Shown here: positions 47,847 to 58,315 of the stretch, one piece after another
How positions within the stretch are numbered: the stretch's first letter is position 1
Layout: every line of letters starts with the position of its first letter
Assembly: GCA_003117195.1 (NCBI GenBank)
Contig: BDSI01000009.1
Location: 744,001 to 808,000, forward strand
DNA from: Eudorina sp. 2006-703-Eu-15
Taxonomy: Eukaryota; Chlorophyta; Chlorophyceae; Chlamydomonadales; Volvocaceae
DNA: 64,000 nt
Direction: 5' to 3'
Position numbers and translations under genes: made by a program
Notes under the pieces: model-generated
Told to the model about the DNA's origin: nothing
The model's database searches: none
The model's input: only the letters and a program-made list of their open reading frames with translations

Positions 47847-50800
47847 TCAATTATTGTACCTAGGTGAGCGCTGCAGTTTCGACGACAGCAGCAGCAACAA
47901 CGGCCGATGCATCAGTGTGACGGGCACGACTCACGCGGTCGGCGTCACAAGAAGTTGTCATGCAATGACTGAATCGGAAGCCAGCACTTACCGATGGCTG
48001 CGGGGGGGCAGGATAACCAGTGTAGCCACCCGGGGGCGCGTAGTTGGCTTGTGGTGGGTACTGCGCTTGCTGGTACTGCGCTTGGGGATATTGACCTTGC
48101 TGGTATTGCGCCGACGGGTATGGGTACGCTGGACATACAGCACAAACCACCGGGATTGCCGGCAACGGAAAGGGGGCATTGGACAACGTCTGGATATACA
48201 GTCGGTCCGTTTACAGAGACGGTGGGGCAATGGAGCAGCCAAGCAAGTTTAACGACGGCACACCACTGCAACCGGCTAATCCAGGTCGGCAGAAAGCGCT
48301 CGCCGCTCACCAGGCCACACCAAGTGACGTTGATGCCAAAGGAACTTGCTTGCCCGTGCGACCCTGTGGCCTCCCGCTGTGCATTGCATTGGCTGTAGTT
48401 GTATGCCTAGGCGGAACCCGATCCCAATCATCAAGTGTGCGAGTGGGCCACGGTGGACCAGCCAGCACTAGTGCCAATTTCGGTCCTGTTCCTCGATCAT
48501 CCACTCACCTGGCGCGGGCGCGTACGGGCCCGCCTGGGCCGGATAGCCGTATCCCGGCTGGGCCTGCGGGGCACCCATGGGAATCATCTGGACGCCTGCG
48601 GGTCGATTCGGGCCCACGAGAGAAGCAGCCCGTTGCTACGATTAGACCAGTCAGGTAAGCATGAGGATCAGCACTTCGGTTCAGGCCAAAGCGTACACGA
48701 GGGATATAAACCAATACTCGTCGGGCAGTTTTATATCGCAAGAAAGGTCAACTGTCTGCGACCAAAACCGATGCGAATGCGAGGTGAAACCTTCAACGGG
48801 CTACCGGGTGGCGCCGGCCCGCACGTAACGTTCGAGAGATATCCCCGGCTGTGCTTCCGGCACTGATGTCCTCACCTGGCGGCGCCATGCCCGGCAGCGG
48901 CGGCGGCACGCTGGACGGGTTCGCGTCGCGCTCGTCCATCTCCGCCTTGTGCTGCGTCTGCATGCACGCGCACACCCTGCGAATGCGGCACCCACGAACC
49001 GTGTGTTGGAGTCCGCCCTTGTACCAGGAGCGCAGCCAGGCGCTGGCGCAGGGGCAGCCTTTTGGGAGATATTATACTTCACGACCGCGGCGAAGCATAC
49101 ATGCCCTCCCTGTCGCTGCAAGTAATGTGTTTTTCCATCCGGAAGACCCAGACCCCAAGCAGACGAACACAGAGGATCTTTGTCGCCCAGCCCTTCACCA
49201 AGTCCATTTGGAACCGCATGCACATGTCTGTGGTCGGAGGGCCTTTCGACGAACTCACGAGCACCAGACGATGTCCGCGATCAGGTCGATGATCTGGGCC
49301 GCATCCCGCAGCTCCGAGATGAAGATGGCGAGGATGTTGCAGATGCACGACAGGTATTGCAGAAAGATCATGGTGCCTGGATAGGTAACAAGTGGGTCAC
49401 AGAGGAGGTCGGGTGAGTGAGCAGCCAAGCCTCCCGCCCCGAGCAACTGCCAAGTGAACCCGCGTGTTGGCCCTCAGGGTAACTGCTGGGAATCGTGCCG
49501 TGTCTCTCCCCAAGATACTCGCTCCCTTAGACATTCAGCGGTTGGTTGCCGTCAATACTCACCGATAATGCAGTTGTCGCACTTGGTGTTCTCAACCTGC
49601 CGTGACACAGCGTACCAAATGCAGACGGCAGTCGCAGCGTCATGATGACGACGATGGATTCGAGACGGGTCAATAGCGTGGGCCGTCGACCGCTCGCTCG
49701 TGCACAAGTGGCGCTGTGGCACATGGCTGGGAGCTAACCCGCGCAAATGACACGCGTGTCAACGGGGAGTCAGTAAGGCTCTGTGGCGTCCGTCGTGCGG
49801 GCCTTTGAGCGCAAAGGCTACAGGCGAGGGCAGCTGAGGCAAAAGCGGAAACCCGCAAGGCCGCCGAAGAGGAAAGGCGAGGCTGCGGAGGAGGTGTACG
49901 CTGAGTATTCCACAATGGACGGTTCGTCCGATGCACGCCGACGCCGATTCGTGTAGCGCAATGTTTGATCAACTGTCGATGATAGGCTCATTGTTCATGT
50001 ACGTGCCACGGAGTGCGCCCGAGCTTCGTTGTAGCTTTCTGAATGTTTTCTTGTCGCGTGTGTGCAAAAAGTCGGAACAGGGCCCGCATCGGTCACCAGC
50101 TACCGTACATCCGCAGCCTTGCGATCGCCGCTGCCTCAGCTACCCTCGCCTGCCCCTGGCCCACGGGCCACCTGACCCCCCATGATGGAGCAGGGTCATG
50201 GTGCCATGCCGCACTCGCACCCGCCTGGGTACCCGATGCGGAAACGGCCCAGGCTGGCCCCAAGACGAACATTTGAGGGAAAATGAACTCAAGCCGCGGT
50301 AATAACACCGCACCTGCAGCTCATCCTGAATCATCCAGCGGGTGGTCGCCACGCTCTGAGCAAAGCAAAGAGAGACCTGTTCGGGGGAGAGCAAAGGGCG
50401 GAGAGCGGTGGAGGATTCGGGTTAGGTGAAATGGCTTCGGTTTTATTTCCTAAAGACCGCCCTGAGCGTTGGCCTTGCATTCCTGTCCTCACCTCCAGGC
50501 AAAGGCAGAACTCCGGGCATTTGGTTTCGTTCATCCGGCCCGAGCATGGGCAGTAACCGTTGCAGCAGAGGTACCTGCGACAAGCCCGACCCAACTTAGA
50601 GTAAACGGGATTCGGCTCAGCTGGGAAATGATGTGTGTGCCCAAGAACGAGAAGCACAAGAAATTGAGCCTTGACAGCAATCGGGGCAACGCCAGGCGCA
50701 AATCACGCAGGTCTGCAGCGGGCGCAAGCCAAGGCAACAGGTTCCGAAGACCCCCGACATGCCTGGAGAGATCGCCATGTAGCGCTTGTTTGCGAAGCGA

Positions 50801-51135
50801 GTAGGACGCACACCACGGGCTGCGAAAACCGAGTGAAATGGGTAAAGTTCCCTATACGATCGGAACTGGACGCAATCCACAGCGGAAGAAGCATCCGCGT
50901 ACCACCACATTGAGAAGCAGCAGACTGCATAAGCAGACGCAAAAGGAGCGGGTTAATGGCCAGGCAAAAGGCCGTAAAGAGTGAAGAACTCGCGAATAAA
51001 AGTGACCAGCTGCCAGTTTGGTTTGCAGCTCGACTCACATCCAGGCCGCTTGGTGCATGTTTGCATCAAAGCTAGCTTCCAATGGTTCCGGTAGTTGACG
51101 CGCGAATTCCACTTATCGATTCTAGCCTGGTCCAT
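47847..51135 (-). CDS. Conserved plant/algal Cys-rich membrane protein, Pro/Gln/Tyr-rich tail
   Basis: Protein of about 273 residues, function unknown. Exons: 51135-51039, 50924-50903 (microexon), 50819-50763, 50574-50493, 50376-50314, 49596-49563, 49376-49259, 48976-48876, 48595-48509, 48128-47992, 47870-47847 (TGA); phases match throughout. In order it reads: MDQARIDKWNSRV, CASYSLRKQALHGDLSR, CCNGYCPCSGRMNE, CPEFCLCLEV, SVATTRWMIQDELQ, CDNCIIG, a hydrophobic segment IFLQYLSCICNILAIFI, then VCACMQTQHKAEMDERD. The tail is GYGYPAQAG and QYQQGQYPQAQYQQ. The Cys pattern and the CACMQTQHK block match, from memory, an unnamed land-plant membrane protein family with a similar GYPP tail. The intron after the third exon seems to start with GC. 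The last exon (RSPRYNN) is the least certain. Confidence 0.82.
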
Positions 51136-51971
51136 TTTCGCGAGCGTGAGCTAAAACGACCAAAACTTTTACAGGACTCGTGCTTAATTTCAAAGTGCGA
51201 TAAGCAGGACACCAGACTCGGGCCGTATGCGGGGACAACAATAATGCCGAAAATGCAGTCAATGGGGCAGTCCGTACAAGGTTCCGGTGCTAGGGTGGTG
51301 CTTTTCCCAAAACATGCACACTAGTTGTATGTACCTCTACATACATGTCGGGGTTGCAACGCTTGCAAACACGGTTGGTGCGCACGGTGGTTGGAGATTA
51401 CGAGCTTCGTACGGTCGCGTGTTTGACCCCGCCACAAGCATAACTTGCTATTCGCATTTTTATCCGGCATGCGGATTGCCATCGCTTCTATTGCTACATG
51501 CACCTACATGACCTGACGGACCGGATCATCATGCTTAAGAGCAATAAGCTTAGGATTCCCTGAATGTGGCCTGCAACTTTTGCCAACAATTGTATGTATG
51601 ATTATCGTGCAACGAATTTTGGAAGTTCATCGCTAGGAGTTAAACTGTACTGGCAACATTCCAAGGAGCCTTTGGAAAAGGACACCTTTATGCACAGGGG
51701 CCGATTACTGACAGATTACTCACGCGCAGCAGCGCCATTGCCGGCCGTAATAGCAACCCAAGTAGCGAACACCGGTGTACCGCTGGCCGAACCCCAAGCA
51801 AGTGCTCATGCTGTTTAAGGCGAACAGTGTCTTCCAGCTACACCAGGTTCACATGCATCAGGACGCACGCATGCGCGGACCAGGCACGGCACCGGAGGCC
51901 ATCTGGCTTCGGTAACACCTGCAACTCTGTGGACCCAGCAGCAGCGTCTACTGCGGCTGTGCCCCTCAACG
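51136..51971. promoter_or_regulatory. Divergent intergenic region
   Basis: These 836 bp separate the start of the membrane-protein gene (minus) from the start of the TBC gene (plus) and must hold both promoters. The sequence is markedly AT-richer than the coding exons. No open frame or repeat worth noting and no convincing TATA box were found. Confidence 0.55.
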
Positions 51972-54900
51972 ATGGAAGATGTCGGCGCACAGCGAAGCAA
52001 GGATGGGCACGTGTCACCAGCCGCGCCTGACGAAACCACGAGCACAGAGGCCACTACTGACCCTCGCCCCAGCCCGCCTACCACCGCCAGCGGCACCCCG
52101 ACCACGCGCCGCGACGCGACGGAGGGCCAGGCGAGCCCCGGAGTGGGACGATCCGGTAACAGCTATGATCATGGCCCCAGAACCTCTGGTTTCGGAGCTT
52201 CAATGAAACCAGAGGGAGACCCAGGCAGTCGGTCCAACAGCAGTGACGGGGCCACACAACCGCCGCCGTCAGATGGCCAAGCTGCCTTGCAGGGGTTTCA
52301 GTCGGCGCCGGCGGCAGCGATGACAGAGGGACCGCAGCAGGAACGGCCAGTTACGGGTACCTCCCCGGAGGCTGCGCAGCAGCTGATGCCCGTGCCGGGC
52401 ACCTCGGCTCCGGCGCCACAGGCCCCGCCAGCGTGGCTCCAGGACCCCGACTACGAAGTACCGCGAGGTGCGGCGGTGGTGTGGTGGTGACTACACCGAT
52501 AGGACGGACGCCGGTGATGATGTGCTGACAGCGAGCGGCAGACGGGCACCCGCAGGTTGCCACCACAGGCAGCGCCAAGGAGGCGGCCACCGATGTGCGC
52601 AGCAATCCACCACGACGGTGTCGTGTCAGGGTTTCTGCGACCGTGATTGCTCAAAGAGCCGCGACCCTAAACATCAGCCGCGCCGGTACTGCAGCACCTC
52701 ATCACCTCGCAGCACCTCTCATCACCGGCCGTCCACGCCATCCGCTCCGCAGGTACAGTCACCGAGACGCAGGTGCTCCAGTCCCTCGGTCTCGGAGAAC
52801 AACCACCGGTCGGGCAAGTTCAGAAAACGGACAAGTACGGCTTCCTGCTCGCGGCGGTGCCGGAGAACGGCGATGGTGACGGTGGCCGCCACCAGAGCGG
52901 CGCCGCGGCCTCATCCAGCGGCGCCGGCCGGGGCGGCGGCCTGCCCGCGAGGCTGGAGAACCTGCTGGCGGAGTGGCGGCAGGACGTGGCGGCCCAGCAG
53001 AACGTCCGCCGGGTGCGCAAGTGGCTCAAGATGGCCGGCAGTGACGGGACCCGGCTGGAGGGCTACCGACGTCGGCGCCCGGAGAAGGTCAAGCGGCGGG
53101 TCCGCAAGGGCATACCTGACGAGATGCGCCGGCCTGCGTGGCTTGCTCTGTCCGGTGCGGCGGGCCTGGGTTCACAGCCAAATCGACATTTAGTGAGCGG
53201 CCCATAGGTCTTTGGGGGGCGCGGCGCGGATGGTTAAGACTCCACCGTATAAGCTAACCCTTGCCGGTCTCCACGCCAGTGGCTTTGGGGTCCGGCTGGA
53301 CGGTCACCACAATACGTCTACCCACCCATGTGGCGCGATCCGCGGCGATGAGCAGCTAGCGGGGCGCCTCGGAACTGCCCCAGTGTCGAACCAAGTCCCC
53401 GCCGCTCGCGATGAACCCGCCGTCCCCCCTCCCCCCCACACACATACCGCTGTGCGCTGTTACTGCTCGCCGCTGCAGCGGTCTGGCAGCGCATACGGCA
53501 GTGATGTGTGCACGTGCGGGCCTGCTGCTGTTGTCCGAAGAGGAATACGCTCGATGCGGTCGCGGGTTCCGAGACACCGCTGCCCCTCCGGCGGGTGCCT
53601 CCCTCTGCAGGTGGGCTGGCGCTGAAGGGCGCCCACCCGGGGCTGTACGGCGCGTTGCTGGCCCTGGGAGCGGGGACTGCCCTGGCGCCGCTGCAGGGCG
53701 CCGCTGCAGAGCCCCCCGATCCACGAGGGGACGGAGCCCAGCCAGCCCCGCCGGAGCCGGGTCCAGCGGCTGGGGTGGCCGCCCAGTATCAGGCCCCCAG
53801 CCTGAAGCTAGTCATGGACATCATGCGGGACCTGAGCCGCACCTTCCCCACGCACGCGAACTTCATGAGGCGGCAAGGCATGGGCCAGAAGGCGCTCTTC
53901 TCCGTCCTGTGGGCGAGCGCCGCCTACAGGCCGGCGGTGGGTTTCCTGGCGGCCGGGTGCTGCAGGGTGGCGGATGAGGAGCGGGGGTTCGGCGCTCGGG
54001 CAGCGTGCGTTGTGGCGCATCAAGTTATCCCTGTTGGGCGGAGCACTGGTGCCAGCGTCGAAGTGGCGCCGTCTGTGGTAGTGGGCCGCGCCTCGGCGGC
54101 GACACTTGGCCTTGTTTGCAAGCTTGTTGGGGGCTGGCCTTTGTTGCTTTTGCCTCGCTACGCCACTTGCAGCACAGCCGCGGCCGTTCGCGTGACGTTG
54201 TGTGACTCCGTCGTAGGATGTTTTTGCGTCGTTGATGCGATTTTCGCCGTTGGCCCCATTGTAGTGTCGCTCCCCCTCTCGAGGCCCATCCTGACCTGCG
54301 ACTACCCAATCGCTGTCTTTGCTTCCGGTCCTCCATATTCATATCCGGCCGATTTGCGACACCCCACCACCACCTGCCGCTGCCGTGACCCCCATGTCGT
54401 CGTGCGCTCATTCCAGGTGGGCTACGTGCAGGGACTGGGCTTCCTGGCCGCCGTGCTCTTGCTGTATATGGTGGAGGAGGAAGCGTTCTGGGCGCTGCAG
54501 GCGGTCATGCAGGTTCGCTCTTGGACCGGCGCAGGGCAGGGCAGGGGTGGGCAGATCAGGGCAGGGCAGGGGTGGGCAGATCAGGGCAGGCAAGGGCAGG
54601 GGTGGGCAGATCAGGGCAGGGCAGGGCAGAGGTGGGCAGATCAGGGCAGGGCAGACCAGGGTGGCGAAGAGACTTTGCCGCGGGCGGCGCCAAGTCGTAA
54701 TCGCGCCCATGGCTGTGCATTCTAAGACTCGGTCCGCGTCGCACACCGCGAACGATAGAGGGTGTGTGTTGCGACAATCAGACAGCCAGATACCGTACCC
54801 TTACTTCTATTTCAATGATATCCTTCGTTTCAAGCGAGCGCGGTCCTCTGTGACGAAGTGTGGATCCCTTTGGATTGGGCACCTTGCAGCCGCCCCACCA

Positions 54901-56293
54901 ACAGCTGCGCGCAGCGTCATGTGCATCGCTTTATGGTGGGGCGCAAGGGCGCAACCCTGTGGTGTGCTGTGCTCGGAATGTGGCGCAGGGAGCACCCGGC
55001 TGGCCGGAGGGCAGCGGCAGCGAGTCGCTGTTCACAGCGGGCATGCCCGGGTTGCAGTGCTGCCTGTACCAGGTAGGGTTTGCTTCGTGGCGGGAAGGGA
55101 GCAGTCCAGTTGGGGGCGCCCGGGCTGCGTTGGCCATATGGGGATGTCATGTGGGATGTCGTGCTGTTGAATCGGGCTGGCTTGGAATGGGTCAATGAGG
55201 TCTGGGTGAGCCTCTAAAGTTGTGATAATGGCAAGTGCGCACGCCCGGACGCGGAGGGAGCCACCGCTTCCCATCCGCGCAAAGTGCGTCAAAATACGAT
55301 ATGAGCGGGCTGGCGCCCCACTCGAACATTCGACCTCTTCCGTCTTCGCGGCCCCACTTCGTTGGTCCTGCTGAACCCCTAGTACGTCCATTTGGGTTCT
55401 CTCCTGGAAGTCCCACTTAACACGGCGCCGCATGCCCCGTCGCTGCGCCGCAGTTCAAGCACCTTCTCCGCGACGTGGCCCCGCGGCTGGCCAGCCATAT
55501 GGAGCGGCTGGGTGTGGAGCCGGAACTGTTCGCCACGCACTGGTTCAACACCGCCTTCGCCTACACGTTGCCCATGCCGTACCTGCTGAGGGTGTGGGAC
55601 GTGTTCCTGGCGGAGGGACCCAAGACGGTGAGCGACCGGGCGCGAGGAATGCGGCCGGGAGGAACCCACGGATGCCTGGAAGCCCCGGCGGGGGGCCAAT
55701 CGATTGAGATGGTTGCCCGTTGGCCCATCGCTGCCGAGCTGCTGCCCACCGAACACTTGTTCATAAGACCATAGGAGCCCGGCCGCATGCGCCACTCGCC
55801 TTTCCTGTCCGCCAGCTGTGGGTTGGTGCAGGATCTGTGGGATTCCTTGCAGTCTGGGTCCGCCTCGGGTTCTTAAGAACCATGGGGCGTCCGGTCACCT
55901 TGTGCACGCCCTCGTTGGCCCCAACTGTCCTCAACGACGACAGCGAATTCGCCCGCACCTTCCCCCCTCCCGCCGCAGATCTTCCGGGTGGGCCTTGCGG
56001 TGCTGCAGTACGCCGAGGACCGCCTGCTCGCGATGCGGTTTGAGGGCCTGCTCTCAGCGCTGTCCGCCAAGGCCTTGCCCGCCCTGTTGCCGCCCGACCC
56101 CGAGAAACTGCTTCGCCGGGCGCTGCGCATCCCGGTGTCTCGCCGCCTGGCAGAGCTGCGGGCGGACTGGGAGCGTCAGGCGGGGCCGAAAAGCAGAGCA
56201 GCGGCGGGGGCGACCGGGCCGAAAGGCGCAGCAAAGGGCGCGCCCTTGAAGAAAGACCCGGCTGGAGCCCCAGTGCCCGAGGTGGGAGCTTGA
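51972..56293 (+). CDS. TBC-domain Rab GTPase-activating protein
   Basis: Accelerates GTP hydrolysis by a Rab GTPase in membrane traffic. Exons 51972-52467, 52753-53154, 53611-53936, 54417-54512, 54989-55072, 55454-55627 and 55979-56293 (TGA) join in phase to 630 residues. Residues 1-165 are Ser/Pro/Thr/Gln-rich and probably disordered. The TBC domain starts around KTDKYGFLL, with RKGIPDEMRRPAWLALSG. The Arg-finger motif is IMRDLSRTFPTH and the Gln-finger motif VGYVQGLGFLAA, so both catalytic residues are present. Then come EEEAFWALQAVM, GLQCCLYQ, LFATHWFNTAFAYTLP, LRVWDVFLAEGP and FRVGLAVLQYAED. The layout resembles the TBC1D10/EVI5 group. The tail is Ala/Lys-rich. The start (first ATG of the open frame) and the acceptor at 52752 are chosen by phase and could shift. 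Confidence 0.88.
54536..54663 (+). repeat. Minisatellite in TBC-gene intron
   Basis: GGGCAGGGGTGGGCAGATCA units of 24-40 bp repeat about four times, directly after the Gln-finger exon. In every frame the array gives only Gly/Gln/Trp/Arg low complexity, and the exon has a proper donor (CAG/GTTCGC) before it. Confidence 0.75.
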
Positions 56294-56708
56294 CGAGCAA
56301 GAAACGGAATTGGTCTGCCTTTTGCGAGCTTGTATGACGGACACATCAAACAGGTACTGGGTGGAGTGCATCGGTGCGGTTGGCGCAGCATCGCGAGGAC
56401 AGGCTGTCAGCTGTGACAATAAATCTGCCATGGCAGAACCCACGTCAGCCTTCAAGGACAGCAGGACAACTGGTAACGATGATGGTTGACATGTGGACAG
56501 CAGTGACGGTTGCTGACATTTGAACGACGATGACTCCGGAGGCGCTACCGACGATGACAGCACGACAGGGGCCCCCTCGTGGCGGGGGCTTTCCCGCCTG
56601 GGTGGTGAGTGCTGCGCAGAGCATGGCGCTGGGATCCGTCATTGCGATACCACAGTAGCTGAGAGAGAGAGGGCGTGTGTTCAGCGGGACGGAGGCGTGT
56701 GAGTTCAT

Positions 56709-56713
56709 TGTAA
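56709..56713 (+). terminator. Putative TGTAA poly(A) signal of the TBC gene
   Basis: This is the first TGTAA after the TBC stop codon, about 415 nt downstream. The word and distance fit a volvocine mRNA end. Confidence 0.55.
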
Positions 56714-58315
56714 GAAGCTCCTGCCTGGTGTTGCGGCGTTGCTGTTGGTCGCAACCAGGATAACGACACCGACCTGGGTGGACGCAGGGGCCATGCTGTG
56801 GAATCAGGGAGAGGGATATTGGCGGATCACTGTCCGTGTTGTTGATGACGAGATCCGGGCGCCGCTGCACAGCGGCGTTCCTAACACTTTCCCCTTTGCC
56901 CTCTCCCACGCGGAGACGGCCACGGCCTTGACGATGAGAGAGGGTGGACGGGCTACCATGTTAAGCAGGCCGAGTGTGGGTTATGGGAACCTGCTGCAAA
57001 TGGCATTTTGCAGGGAAACCAGCGCGGCGACTGCGAGTGCCTGTGCGAGTGCCCAACCGAAGGGCTTTGGGTATGTGGTCTTATGCCTGATTTTGTGCGC
57101 GGCGCCGCTGTGGTTGCGTGCGCCCTTCGTATTACGCCGTTCGCCGTGGCAGTCTGGCAGATCATGGTCGTCTTCACAGAGGATAACTTGTCTACCGTTC
57201 TCGCCACCCTCTGCATTGACCCAACGCAGCCATGCTAGTAATGGCCGGCGGCCTGCTGTTGTGAGGCAGCAGCATGCGGGTGGGACTTGCTGCCGCAAGG
57301 CACCTGGCGGCCAGGGGTTTGGGTGGGCCAGGGTTGAGTTACGCACCGGCATATCGTACGACGAATGGGGGAAGTGCAAAGCATTTTTGTTCATGTGAAA
57401 GGCGGTGATGAGACCATGCGCACGTTTTCCGCTGTACAGCGTTTTGGGAGGTAGACAGGGGTAGACAGGGCTAGATATGTCGAGGTCTTGGATGATGGGG
57501 TTTCTTTAATGATAATGGCCCGCATTGTTGGGCGGATTGTTTGGGCATGACCAGGCCACGCCAAGGTTCTGCTCACCTAAACCCATTGATATGTGGAGCG
57601 CGCTGTCGAGGACCGCAACCCTACGCAACTCGCCGTAAGCGGCACCCGAAGAAGCCCGAAGTCGCGCACACAAGGCCCTACGCAGAAGCACTCAAAGACG
57701 TCACTCGTTATCATACAGTCAGTCGCATATCAGCAATGCGCCTGAAATAGGGCGCGCGGACTTTGTACGATAGGAACCGATTTTTAGGTTGCGCAATGGA
57801 CATATCATATTATGCAATGTCCACAACCATTCATCACACCCACAAATGCCGCAGCTACATGTCGTCAACTTCAACTGCTCACGCCATGAGGTTCGGTCAC
57901 GAGGTTCGGTTTCAACCAAACTTGTCGTACGTCGGCGCGCGACCATCCGACTTCGAGTGTACATGGTGCATCGGTCATCATATTCGGAATGGGTCGAACA
58001 GGTTGTCGAACGTGTCCATATATTCACGAAATGTCTTAAAGTATCGCCAATTTGCCATGGCGTTTACAGTATAGTTAGGCCGTTGTGACTTCACCATGAA
58101 GGATATTGAAACGATATTCAATACAAAATATATCTTGTATGAAAAAATATTCGAGTAGTTAGCCAACTGCGCGGGTCACCCCTGCCAACCTCCACTGGGT
58201 TAATTGTGCACGTGTGCGCCTAAAACTGCAACCAAGAAGGTCTCCTACACTCTAAAAGTTTATATTTGTCTTAAACAGCAGCGTCTGCAGCGCCGAGCAG
58301 TTTCCACGACCGACC
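56714..58315. other. Intergenic region, no gene seen
   Basis: Composition is mixed and becomes AT-rich toward 58.2 kb. Frames such as 56739-57398 (+) are open but lack the G/C-ending codon bias of the true exons, match nothing and have no splice partners. The 5' flank of the next gene must lie in the last few hundred bases. Confidence 0.45.

Noticed and set aside
46879..48252. 457-codon plus frame as a gene
   Set aside because: It overlaps antisense the spliced 3' exons of the membrane-protein gene and has no family or codon bias.
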